Assembly: GCA_015709715.1 (NCBI GenBank)
Contig: CP054184.1
Coordinates: 3,643,001 to 3,707,000, forward strand
Length of the DNA stretch: 64,000 bases
Source of the DNA: Nitrospira sp.
GTDB lineage: Bacteria; Nitrospirota; Nitrospiria; Nitrospirales; Nitrospiraceae
Reading direction: 5' to 3'
A model generated the notes under the pieces. The model did no database searches. It was not told the origin of the DNA and saw only the letters and a program-made list of their open reading frames with translations. The position numbers and the translations under genes are program-made. How positions within the stretch are numbered: position 1 is the stretch's first letter; the number at the start of each line of letters is the position of its first letter. Of the stretch, positions 1-7,675 are shown piece after piece.

Positions 1-2112
1 ATTCGCGAACAGGTCAAGATCCTCTACGGAACCGGCTACTTCGAGGACGTGCAGGTGGAAACGGACCCCGGCGCCACCGGCGTGGCCGTCACGTTCATTG
101 TGCGAGAGAAGCCGTTCATCACCGAGATCGTCTTCGACGGGAATCAAGAGTTGAGCGACGACAAGCTCAAAGAGAAGATCACGATCAAAAGCCAGACCTT
201 CCTCGACCAGCAACAGGCGAAAGAAAGCGCGGAAAAAATCAGGCTGACCTATCAAGAGGACGGCTTCTTCAATTGTCAGGTGATTCCCGTCATTCAGACC
301 GTCGACGAAGACCGCAAGCGCCTCACCTTCTTCATCAAGGAAGGCACCAAGGCCAAGGTACGTCGCGTCAATTTCGAAGGCATGCGGTCGGTGACCAAGC
401 AAGAGATCTTCAAGGTGACGGCCACTCGCGAGTGGATTCCCTGGTACGGCCTGTTCACGCAATTGAAGGTGCCGTCGTTGTTGTCGGATGCGGGCGTGCT
501 CAAGCGGGAAGAGCTGGGCAACGACATCGAGCGGATACGGGAGGTCTATCTGAACAAAGGCTACATGAACGTTCAGATCAGCCAGCCGACGGTGGAACTC
601 AGCGAAGACAAGAAGTGGTTCGAAGTCAGTTACGCCATCGTGGAAGGCGAGCCGTTCATCGTGCAGGAAGTCGGGTTCCGCGGCAACACCGTGTTCGAGG
701 ATCACGAATTGCGTGAAGGCCTGAACATCAGGCCGGGGGAAATCTTCCAGCGGGCCAAGATTCGCAGCGAGATCACCCGGATCACCGATCTCTACGGCGC
801 CAAGGGGTATGCCTTCGCCGACGTCGTGCCGAACGTGACGCCGGACAACAAGGCGCACACCGCCACGATCACGCTCAACGTCAAGGAAGGCGAAATGATG
901 CGGATCCGCGAGATCCACGTCAACGGCAACGACAAGACCCGCGACAACGTCATCCGCCGGGAGCTGCGCCTGGACGAGCAGGACGTCATCGACACCCTGG
1001 CCTTGAAGCGCAGTTTCCAACGGCTGAACAACCTCAACTTTTTCGAGACCGTAGAAATCCTCCCGCAGCAGGTCGACGTCGACAAGGTCGATCTCAACGT
1101 GAAGGTCAAGGAAAAGCCGACGGGACAGTTCAGCATCGGCGGCGGATTCAGCACGCTCGATAAATTGGTCGCGATCGCGGACATTACGGAAGGGAATCTG
1201 GGCGGCAACGGTTGGTTGGGCCGGGTCCGCGGCCAGTTGGGCCAGCAACGGTCGTTAGGCTTGGTGACGTTCCGCAATCCCTACGTCAACGACTCCTACA
1301 ATGCCCTGCAGCTCGACATCTACCGCACGATGACCAACTACATTTCGTATTTCGAGTCGAAGTCCGGAGCCAGCGTCACCTGGAGCCGATGGTTGTCGGA
1401 GTATGTGAACGGCAGCGTGAGCCTCTTCGGCGAACAGTTGGAGTACCGCGACCCGCAGGCAGGGTTGTGTCCGGACCTCATCCCGCTCATTTGCCGTCAG
1501 TTAGGCACGCAGTCATCAACCGGCGTGCGCACCTCGATTTTCAGAGATACGCGGGACTATTACCTGGACCCTCGGACGGGGTGGCGCATCAGCGTGGGTG
1601 TCGATTATGGAACGCCCGCGCTCGGCGGCACGAATCACTTCTTCAAATACTATGCCGATGTCGTCAAATATACGCCGTTGATCTACGATACCCGGTTCTC
1701 GGTGCGCGTACGATACGGGGCGACGGAGGGAATCGGGGGCCGGCCCATTCCCTTGACCGAGCGCTTCTTCGTCGGAGGCATCAATACCATGCGCGGATTC
1801 GTGTTCGGACGCGCCGGTCCCGTGACGCCGTCCGGATCGCTGTTGGGGTCCGCCAAGGAGCTCATCTTCAACAACGATTTCATCTTCACCATTTCATCCG
1901 AGGCGAAATTGAACGGGGTGTTCTTTTTCGACTACGGTAACGGGTTCGACGACAACGAGCCGGTGACCTTCAAACTGCGAAGCGCCGTCGGCTTCGAAGC
2001 CCGGTGGATTTCTCCGTTCGGGCCGTTGCGCGCAGCCTACGGACTCAATCTCGATCCGCGCCCCACCGAGCGGCAGGGAGTCTTCGAGTTTACGATCGGC
2101 TCGCTGTTCTGA
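1..2112 (+). CDS. bamA: Outer-membrane protein assembly factor BamA (5' truncated by window edge)
   Basis: BamA is the central outer-membrane protein of the Bam complex, which inserts beta-barrel proteins. The frame is open from base 1 and runs into the first in-window ATG at 49, so the gene starts upstream; 703 codons are visible. Repeated POTRA-type modules fill roughly the first 360 residues (for example GYFEDV, VREKPFI, VEGEPFIVQEVGFRGN, VKEGEMMRIREIHVNGN). A beta-barrel domain follows, with the conserved RGF motif inside TMRGFVFG. The chain ends in Phe (FTIGSLF), the usual outer-membrane barrel signature. The two ompH-like chaperone genes directly downstream are the classical bamA neighbours. 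The signal peptide and first POTRA start lie outside the window. Family assignment is secure. Confidence 0.96.
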   Translation: MREQVKILYGTGYFEDVQVETDPGATGVAVTFIVREKPFITEIVFDGNQELSDDKLKEKITIKSQTFLDQQQAKESAEKIRLTYQEDGFFNCQVIPVIQTVDEDRKRLTFFIKEGTKAKVRRVNFEGMRSVTKQEIFKVTATREWIPWYGLFTQLKVPSLLSDAGVLKREELGNDIERIREVYLNKGYMNVQISQPTVELSEDKKWFEVSYAIVEGEPFIVQEVGFRGNTVFEDHELREGLNIRPGEIFQRAKIRSEITRITDLYGAKGYAFADVVPNVTPDNKAHTATITLNVKEGEMMRIREIHVNGNDKTRDNVIRRELRLDEQDVIDTLALKRSFQRLNNLNFFETVEILPQQVDVDKVDLNVKVKEKPTGQFSIGGGFSTLDKLVAIADITEGNLGGNGWLGRVRGQLGQQRSLGLVTFRNPYVNDSYNALQLDIYRTMTNYISYFESKSGASVTWSRWLSEYVNGSVSLFGEQLEYRDPQAGLCPDLIPLICRQLGTQSSTGVRTSIFRDTRDYYLDPRTGWRISVGVDYGTPALGGTNHFFKYYADVVKYTPLIYDTRFSVRVRYGATEGIGGRPIPLTERFFVGGINTMRGFVFGRAGPVTPSGSLLGSAKELIFNNDFIFTISSEAKLNGVFFFDYGNGFDDNEPVTFKLRSAVGFEARWISPFGPLRAAYGLNLDPRPTERQGVFEFTIGSLF

Positions 2113-2149
2113 CAGGATGGTTTGGGCGGCGGAGAAAGGAACGAACGGT

Positions 2150-2734
2150 ATGAGTGGAGACAGCGACGAACGGGGGCGACGGCGAGCGGCGGGGACGCGA
2201 CGGGCCTGGCTGGGCCTGGCCATCCTCCTTCTGCTGCCGTGGGTCGGCGGCTGTGGCGCGAACCAGTCGTCCGTGTCGCCGGCCATGCGGATCGGCGTCG
2301 TGGACCCGCAGCGGCTCTTGAATGAAACCAATGCGGGGAAGAAAGCCAAGGACATGCTGGCCGCCTTCACCAAGAACCGCCAGGCCTTGATCGAGCTGGA
2401 GGAAAAAGAGTTGCGCCGCATGGAAGAAGATTTCATGAAACAAGGCAGCGTGCTGAGCGCCAACGCCAAGCGCGAACGCGAAGAACAATTCCGCCGCCGC
2501 ATGGCGGAGTATCAGCAGAAGGTCCAGGATTTGAATCGCGAAGTGCAAGACAAGCAGAAGAGCGTGTTGGACGATTTCCGCGACAAGATCGAAGCGCTTT
2601 CCGGCCGGGTGGCCAAACGGATGGGCCTGCAAGCGATCTTCGATCGTGGCCGCGGGGGGCCGACGCTGTATTTTGAAGAGACGGTGGATGTATCGTCGCA
2701 GGTCATCGAGGAATTCAACAAGGTGTACCCATGA
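2150..2734 (+). CDS. OmpH/Skp-family periplasmic chaperone-like lipoprotein
   Basis: This is a Skp/OmpH-like protein of 194 residues, expected to hold outer-membrane proteins in the periplasm before BamA takes them. I chose ATG 2150 because AAAGGA at 2135-2140 is correctly spaced. An in-frame ATG at 2117 lacks such a site. The N-terminus has basic residues, a hydrophobic stretch LGLAILLLLP and then WVGGC, a plausible lipobox with the lipid-bearing Cys at residue 35. The mature part starts with RIGVVDPQRLLNE, typical of OmpH, followed by a long charged, coiled-coil-like segment rich in Lys/Glu/Arg. Classical Skp is soluble, so predicted lipid anchoring is the odd feature. It overlaps the next gene by 4 bases (ATGA). 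Confidence 0.88.
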   Translation: MSGDSDERGRRRAAGTRRAWLGLAILLLLPWVGGCGANQSSVSPAMRIGVVDPQRLLNETNAGKKAKDMLAAFTKNRQALIELEEKELRRMEEDFMKQGSVLSANAKREREEQFRRRMAEYQQKVQDLNREVQDKQKSVLDDFRDKIEALSGRVAKRMGLQAIFDRGRGGPTLYFEETVDVSSQVIEEFNKVYP

Positions 2735-3282
2735 AGAGGAACTCCATGAAGGGACGGAACGGGGGGATGGCCGTGGTGCTGGTGGCCGTAGCGGCATGGT
2801 TCGCCCAATCGGCCGAGGCGGCGGACCGGATCAAGGTCGGCATGATGGATCAACAACAGGTCATCGAACGCACGGTGGCCGGGAAGCGTGCGCTGGAAGA
2901 ACTCAAGAGTTACTCCCTGACGCGCCAGAAGATCATCGATTCAGATGATCAGGAATTGAAACAGCTGGAGAAGGATGTCCAGGACCAGGCGCTGTCCGAG
3001 GAGGTTCGCAAGGAAAAGCAGGACCAGTTCCGAACCAAGCTTGAGGCGTATCAGCGCCGAATCCAGGACTTCAACCGCGAAGTGCAGGAGAAGCAGCGCG
3101 CGATGGTGGCGGAATATGCCCAGAAGATCCGCGCAGCCGCCGAGGCGGTCGCCCAGAAGGAAGGGTACGCGGCCGTCCTCGATCGGGGCAGCGAGTCCAC
3201 CGTCAAGATCGTCATCTACGGCCATCCGTCGGTCGACCTGACGGAACAGATCATCAAGGAATTCGATCGGCAAAACAAATAG
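2731..3282 (+). CDS. OmpH/Skp-family periplasmic chaperone
   Basis: This is a second Skp/OmpH homologue of 183 residues, in tandem with the preceding gene. A signal peptide is visible, with a hydrophobic core MAVVLVAVAAWFA and a cleavage site after AEA at residue 30, so the mature protein should be soluble and periplasmic. The mature sequence starts DRIKVGMMDQQQVIER and continues as a long amphipathic helix-rich tentacle region, as in Skp. Start is ambiguous: ATG 2731 overlaps the upstream stop, whereas ATG 2746 has AGAGGA at 2735-2740. Both leave the signal peptide intact. The pair probably arose by duplication. In many genomes lpxD follows this position, but here fabZ follows directly. Confidence 0.92.
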   Translation: MKRNSMKGRNGGMAVVLVAVAAWFAQSAEAADRIKVGMMDQQQVIERTVAGKRALEELKSYSLTRQKIIDSDDQELKQLEKDVQDQALSEEVRKEKQDQFRTKLEAYQRRIQDFNREVQEKQRAMVAEYAQKIRAAAEAVAQKEGYAAVLDRGSESTVKIVIYGHPSVDLTEQIIKEFDRQNK

Positions 3283-3325
3283 CCGATCGAGGCAGCCATC
3301 TACCAATGCAGAGGAGGCGGGGCCG

Positions 3326-3775
3326 ATGTCAGTGATGGACAACGTGCAGATTCAATCGATCCTTCCCCACCGGTATCCGTTTTTGCTCGTCGATCGGATC
3401 CAGGAGCTGGATCCCGATCGACGGATCGTGGGGATCAAGAACGTCACCATCAACGAACCGTTTTTTCAGGGGCATTTCCCGGGACGGCCGGTCATGCCGG
3501 GCGTCTTGATGCTCGAAGCGCTGGCGCAGGTCGGCGGCGTGTTGGCGTTCAAGTCCCTGGGGAACGTCGGTCGCCCCGTGGTCTATTTGACCGGCATCGA
3601 TGCGGCCAAGTTCCGAAGGCCGGTGGTGCCGGGCGATATCCTGCGTCTGGAGGTCGATGTGGTGCGGAAGCGTCCGCCCTTCTGGAAAATGCAGGGCAAG
3701 GCCTTCGTCGACTCCGAATTGGTGTGCGAAGCCGAAGTGACCGCAATGGTGACGGACGAAAAGGCCGACAAGTAG
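3326..3775 (+). CDS. fabZ: 3-hydroxyacyl-[acyl-carrier-protein] dehydratase FabZ
   Basis: FabZ removes water from 3-hydroxyacyl-ACP to give trans-2-enoyl-ACP in fatty acid elongation. It competes with LpxA for 3-hydroxyacyl-ACP, which fits its place next to lpxA. The 149-residue protein has the family size, the N-terminal signature PHRYPFLLVDR and the active-site segment FFQGHFPGRPVMPGV with catalytic His50, followed by Glu64 in LMLEALAQ. ATG 3326 is preceded by GAGGAGG at 3311-3317. A second ATG three codons on is less well placed. Cytoplasmic, single hot-dog domain. The stop is followed by a GC-rich 119-base gap with a palindrome, described separately. Confidence 0.97.
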   Translation: MSVMDNVQIQSILPHRYPFLLVDRIQELDPDRRIVGIKNVTINEPFFQGHFPGRPVMPGVLMLEALAQVGGVLAFKSLGNVGRPVVYLTGIDAAKFRRPVVPGDILRLEVDVVRKRPPFWKMQGKAFVDSELVCEAEVTAMVTDEKADK

Positions 3776-3802
3776 GGCCGGATCCGGCCGAGGTAGGGCC
3801 GG
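3776..3802. repeat. 14-base palindrome and 10-base direct repeat after fabZ
   Basis: Immediately after the fabZ stop, GGCCGGATCCGGCC (3776-3789) is a perfect palindrome. The decamer GTAGGGCCGG occurs at 3772-3781 and again at 3793-3802, offset by 21 bases. No T tract follows, so a classical intrinsic terminator is unlikely. The site may be an operator or a chance product of high GC. No protein-coding gene is seen in the 3776-3894 gap. Confidence 0.4.
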
Positions 3803-3894
3803 GCGGGAATGAACGGGAACGGCAGGGGGGCGACGGGGCCGTGCGGCGAGCCGGCGGACCGGGCCACAGCCTGCGAGAGGGCGAGGAGGTGTGA

Positions 3895-4704
3895 GTGAAG
3901 ATACATCCGACCGCGGTGATCCATCCTAAAGCCGTGCTGGCGGACGACGTGGAAGTGGGGGCTTACTCCGTCATCGGCGAGCATGTCCGGATCGGCGCCG
4001 GGACGCGCGTGTTGTCCCATGTCTCGATCGACGGGTGGACGGAAATCGGCGAGCGGTGCGAGCTGCATCCCTTCGTGTCGGTGGGGGGGCCGCCGCAGCA
4101 CATGCAGTACAAGGGCGAGCCGACGAAAGTCATCATCGGTCACGACAACATCCTGCGCGAGTATGTGACGGTCAATCGGGCGACCGTGCAGGGGGGTGGC
4201 GTGACCAGTCTCGGCAACGCCAATTTCCTCATGGCTTATGTGCATGTGGCGCATGACTGCCATCTGGGCAACCAGTTGATCCTGGCGAATGCGGCCAGCC
4301 TGGCCGGCCATATCACGATCGGCGACCACGCCATCATCGGCGGGCTGTCGGGCATCCACCAGTTCGTGCGGATCGGCGCCTATGCCATGGTCGGGGGCTG
4401 TTGTGCGCTCGGCCAGGATTTACCTCCCTTCATGAGGGCGGCAGGCGGGTACCGCGCGCGTATGTACGGTTTGAATTCCATCGGTCTGCGGCGCCACGGG
4501 TTTTCGGCGGATCGGATTTCCCTCTTGAAGCAGGCGTACGAGTTGTTGTTCCGCTCGGGGCATCGCGTGGGGGCGGCGGCCAAGCTGGCCCGCGATACGT
4601 TTGCGAACAGCCGGGATGTCATGCAGGTGGTCGATTTCATGGAGGGCACCAAGCGGGGCATCTGCCGATCGGTCGGCAAAGAACAGGAAGGGGACGAGGA
4701 GTAA
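3895..4704 (+). CDS. lpxA: UDP-N-acetylglucosamine acyltransferase LpxA
   Basis: LpxA transfers an R-3-hydroxyacyl chain from ACP to position 3 of UDP-GlcNAc (or to the 3-amine of UDP-GlcNAc3N in some bacteria), the first step of lipid A synthesis. The 269-residue protein shows left-handed beta-helix hexapeptide repeats through about residue 190 and an alpha-helical C-terminal domain. The catalytic His is His120 in VHVAHDC. LAGHITIGDHAIIGG, HQFVRIGAYAMVGG and the GEPTKV segment align with known LpxA. The Gly matching the E. coli chain-length ruler Gly173 appears kept in MVGG, hinting at a C14-type acyl group (inference). Start is GTG 3895, five bases after GAGGAGG at 3883-3889. Confidence 0.96.
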   Translation: MKIHPTAVIHPKAVLADDVEVGAYSVIGEHVRIGAGTRVLSHVSIDGWTEIGERCELHPFVSVGGPPQHMQYKGEPTKVIIGHDNILREYVTVNRATVQGGGVTSLGNANFLMAYVHVAHDCHLGNQLILANAASLAGHITIGDHAIIGGLSGIHQFVRIGAYAMVGGCCALGQDLPPFMRAAGGYRARMYGLNSIGLRRHGFSADRISLLKQAYELLFRSGHRVGAAAKLARDTFANSRDVMQVVDFMEGTKRGICRSVGKEQEGDEE

Positions 4705-4708
4705 CGCC

Positions 4709-5548
4709 GTGGGGCATCAAGGTGAAGCAACCCAGGTGGTCGAGGACTTGCGGATCGGCCTCATTGCGGGCAACGGCCGGTTTCCGATCATCTTCGCCGA
4801 CAATGCCCGCCGGTTGGGCTACTTCGTGTCCGCCGTCGCCCACGAGGGAGAGACCGAGCCTGAATTGGCCCGGCACGTCGACCGTATCCATTGGATCAAG
4901 ATCGGGCAGTTCAACAAGTTGATCGAGTCGCTCAAGGGCGACGGTATCCAGGAAGCCGTCATGCTCGGCGGCATCAAGAAGACCCATGTGTTCACCACGG
5001 TTCGTCCGGACTTTCGGGCCCTCGCGCTGGCCGCCAAATTGATGTACCTCAAGGACGATGAAATTCTCCGCACGGTGGCCGATGAACTGGAGGGGGAGGG
5101 GATTCGGATCCGCGAGTCCACCTTCGGGCTGCAGGGTATTCTGGTGGAGGAAGGAACCTTGACGAAACGCGCGCCGGACAAAAAGGAGTGGGACGATATC
5201 CGGTACGGTTGGGAGGTGGGCAAACAGATCGGCGCGCTGGACATTGGCCAATGCGTGGTCGTCAAGGATCGTGTCATCGTTGCGGTCGAAGCGGTGGAGG
5301 GGACCGATGGGGCGATTCGACGGGGCGGAGAGTTGGCGCGCGAGGGGGCTGTCGTGGTGAAGCGGTGCAAGCCTCAACAGGACCTTCGCTTCGACCTGCC
5401 GGCGGTCGGGCCTCGCACGATCGACGTGATGGAATCCGTGAAGGCCTCCGTGTTGGCGTTGGAAGCCGGTCGCGGCATTCTCTTGGATCGGGAAGAGACC
5501 CTCGCGAAGGCGAATCGCGCCGGAATCGCGATCGTCGGGCTGGCATGA
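4709..5548 (+). CDS. lpxI: UDP-2,3-diacylglucosamine pyrophosphatase LpxI (DUF1009)
   Basis: LpxI hydrolyses UDP-2,3-diacylglucosamine to lipid X and UMP. It is an unrelated functional replacement for LpxH. The 279-residue protein starts GTG 4709, eight bases after GAGGA at 4696-4700; any longer frame would overlap lpxA heavily. Family marks include IGLIAGNGRFPIIFAD near the N-terminus, EAVMLGGIKKTHVF in the middle and the C-terminal catalytic-domain signature VVAVEAVEGTDGAI in nearby form (VIVAVEAVEGTDGAI), followed by VKRCKPQQDLRFDLPAVG. It sits between lpxA and lpxB, as in other lpxH-less bacteria. It is cytoplasmic or membrane-peripheral. Confidence 0.95.
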   Translation: MGHQGEATQVVEDLRIGLIAGNGRFPIIFADNARRLGYFVSAVAHEGETEPELARHVDRIHWIKIGQFNKLIESLKGDGIQEAVMLGGIKKTHVFTTVRPDFRALALAAKLMYLKDDEILRTVADELEGEGIRIRESTFGLQGILVEEGTLTKRAPDKKEWDDIRYGWEVGKQIGALDIGQCVVVKDRVIVAVEAVEGTDGAIRRGGELAREGAVVVKRCKPQQDLRFDLPAVGPRTIDVMESVKASVLALEAGRGILLDREETLAKANRAGIAIVGLA

Positions 5549-5564
5549 GCGGGAGCCATCACGC

Positions 5565-6533
5565 ATGCTGAAGCCCCTGCGGGCCGGAGTCATCGGTGTC
5601 GGCCATTTGGGGCAACACCATGCCCGTCACTATGCCGGCCTTCCGGGAGCCGTCCTGGCGGGCGTCTGTGATGCGGATGGGGCGCGTGCCAAGATGATTG
5701 CCGACCGGCATGGGGCGCAGGCTTGGACCAGTCTCGACGAGCTGCTCCGGCATGTCGATCTCGTGAGCGTGGCCGTTCCTACGGTGGCGCATTTCGCCGC
5801 CGCCAAGGCCTGTCTGGAAGCCGGCAAACATGTCTTGGTGGAGAAGCCGATCGCCGCGACCGCGACGGAGGCGAGGGAACTGGTTGAAACCGCCGCGCGC
5901 CACGGATGCCTCCTGCAGGTCGGGCATAGCGAGCGGTTCAATCCGATCATGCAACAGATGCGGTCGTACATCGAGCGTCCCGCCTTCATCGAAGGCCATC
6001 GACTAAGCCCGTTCGGCGAGCGCGGCACCGATGTGGATGTCGTGCTGGACTTGATGATCCACGATCTGGACCTGGTGTTGTCCTTCAACCCGGGGCCGGT
6101 GGAAGAGGTGCGCGCGGCGGGTGTCCCCGTCCTGTCGCCGAACATCGATATTGCCAACGCCAGGATCGCATTCGCCGGGGGCTGTGTGGCCAATTTGACC
6201 GCCAGCCGCGTCTCGACCAACCGCATGCGCCGCCTCAGGGTGTTTCAACGCGACCGGTACGTCTCGATCGATTTTCAAACCAGGCAGGCGGTCGTCTCGC
6301 GCCGTGTGCAGGCCGGAGGGGCCAAACCGACGATCGATATCGAGCCGTTCCAGGCCGGGAATGAAGAACCCTTGCGGTTGGAGTTGGATTCCTTCATTCG
6401 CGCCGTGTCGACCGGTTCGCGGCCTGTCGTGTCCGGCGAGGACGGAGAGGCTGCGCTCAATTTGGCCGGGCGCGTGCTCGACGCTATCGGGCAGTTCACG
6501 CAACGCCATGCGGCAGCCGAGCCGGGCTCGTGA
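5565..6533 (+). CDS. Gfo/Idh/MocA-family NAD(P)-dependent oxidoreductase in the lipid A operon
   Basis: This 322-residue protein has the dinucleotide-binding motif GVGHLG at 11-16, the family motif VEKP at 92-95 and the substrate-side segment MIHDLDL with His166. It therefore resembles sugar dehydrogenases of the Gfo/Idh/MocA family. Lying between lpxI and lpxB, it probably acts on a UDP-sugar. The known precedent is GnnA, which oxidises UDP-GlcNAc at C3 so that GnnB can install a 3-amino group for all-amide lipid A. No GnnB-like aminotransferase is visible in the window, so this role is only a hypothesis. ATG 5565 is 16 bases after the lpxI stop. The stop overlaps the possible GTG start of lpxB. 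Confidence 0.88.
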   Translation: MLKPLRAGVIGVGHLGQHHARHYAGLPGAVLAGVCDADGARAKMIADRHGAQAWTSLDELLRHVDLVSVAVPTVAHFAAAKACLEAGKHVLVEKPIAATATEARELVETAARHGCLLQVGHSERFNPIMQQMRSYIERPAFIEGHRLSPFGERGTDVDVVLDLMIHDLDLVLSFNPGPVEEVRAAGVPVLSPNIDIANARIAFAGGCVANLTASRVSTNRMRRLRVFQRDRYVSIDFQTRQAVVSRRVQAGGAKPTIDIEPFQAGNEEPLRLELDSFIRAVSTGSRPVVSGEDGEAALNLAGRVLDAIGQFTQRHAAAEPGS

Positions 6534-6541
6534 AGGGCGCC

Positions 6542-7675
6542 ATGCCGCGCATTCTCATCGTGACCGGCGAAGCTTCCGGCGATCTGCATGGAGCCCATTT
6601 GGTCAAGGCCCTCAGGGACCTGGCTCCTTCGTTGCAGGTGGTCGGCATCGGCGGCCCGCTCATGCGGGAAGCCGGCGCGGAAGTGGTGAAGGACATTCCG
6701 CAACTCGATGTCATGGGGCTCATCGGGCTGTCCGCGGTCAAGGCGATGGGGCAGCGCATCTTGCGAATCAGACGATTGATCCAAGGTGAGCGCTGGGATC
6801 TGGTCGTGTTGATCGATAACCCCGGACTGAACTTTCATTTTGCGCGGGTGGCCAAGGCCTGCGGACTCAAGGTGCTCTATTATATCGCCCCGCAGATTTG
6901 GGCCTGGCGGCGAGGCCGCATGCGCTGGATCCAGCAACGTGTGGACCATGTGCTGGCGATTCTTCCCTTCGAGGAGCCGCTCTACCGACAGGCCGGCGTG
7001 CGCTGCACCTTCGTCGGCAATCCCCTGCTCGACGAAGTGGCCCCGACGTACGATCGCGAGGGCTTGCGGCAGCAGTTCGGCGTCTCGCATGCGGGGCCTG
7101 TGATCGCCCTCTTTCCCGGCAGTCGCAAAGCCGAATTGGAGCAGCACGTGCCCCTGCTGCTGGAGACGGTGAAGCGTTTGGCCGAGCGGCATCCGACCAT
7201 GCAGTTTCTCCTGGCGCAGGCCTCGTCGATACAGGATGATGTGTTGGAGGGGATGCTGCGGAACAGTCCGGTGCCGATCAGGGTGTTTCGCCACCAGTCC
7301 AGCGAGATCATGGCCGCGGCTGACCTGGTCATCGTGAAGTCCGGGACGTCGACGTTACAGGCGGCGGTGGTCGGCACGCCGATGGTACTGTTTTACCGGG
7401 CGCCGTCCTGGGTTACCTATCGCTTGGCCAAATGGTTGATTCGTGTTCCCTGGATCGGGTTGGCGAACCTGGTCGCGGGCAAGGGGATCGTGCCGGAGCT
7501 GATTCAGGACGACGCCACTCCCGATCGCTTGGTGCAGGAAACCGAACGGTTGCTGCAGGATCAACGAGCCTATGAGGAGATGAAGAGCGCCTTGTCGGCG
7601 GTGCGTCGCGCCTTGGGCGAACCGGGCGCCTCACGCCGGGCGGCGGAAGCAATCGTGGCTGAGTGTCGAGCATGA
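6542..7675 (+). CDS. lpxB: Lipid-A-disaccharide synthase LpxB
   Basis: LpxB (GT19) joins lipid X and UDP-2,3-diacylglucosamine into the beta-1,6 disaccharide of lipid A at the inner face of the cytoplasmic membrane. The protein starts with the family hallmark ILIVTGEASGDLHGAHL. It also has the motifs APQIWAWRRGR, FVGNPLLDE, FPGSRKAEL and, near the C-terminus, KSGTSTLQAAVVGTPMVLFYR, which line the UDP-sugar site. ATG 6542 gives 377 residues and follows AAGGG at 6533-6537. GTG 6530, overlapping the previous stop, would add four residues and cannot be excluded. It overlaps msbA by ATGA at 7672. Confidence 0.96.
   Translation: MPRILIVTGEASGDLHGAHLVKALRDLAPSLQVVGIGGPLMREAGAEVVKDIPQLDVMGLIGLSAVKAMGQRILRIRRLIQGERWDLVVLIDNPGLNFHFARVAKACGLKVLYYIAPQIWAWRRGRMRWIQQRVDHVLAILPFEEPLYRQAGVRCTFVGNPLLDEVAPTYDREGLRQQFGVSHAGPVIALFPGSRKAELEQHVPLLLETVKRLAERHPTMQFLLAQASSIQDDVLEGMLRNSPVPIRVFRHQSSEIMAAADLVIVKSGTSTLQAAVVGTPMVLFYRAPSWVTYRLAKWLIRVPWIGLANLVAGKGIVPELIQDDATPDRLVQETERLLQDQRAYEEMKSALSAVRRALGEPGASRRAAEAIVAECRA

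Noticed and set aside
3776-3789. Palindrome as an intrinsic terminator
   Set aside because: No T tract follows and the stem-loop would leave only a four-base loop; lpxA follows in the same direction.
4601-4708. 5' extension of lpxI into lpxA
   Set aside because: It would overlap lpxA by over 100 bases. GTG 4709 has a proper ribosome-binding site and starts the family N-terminus.
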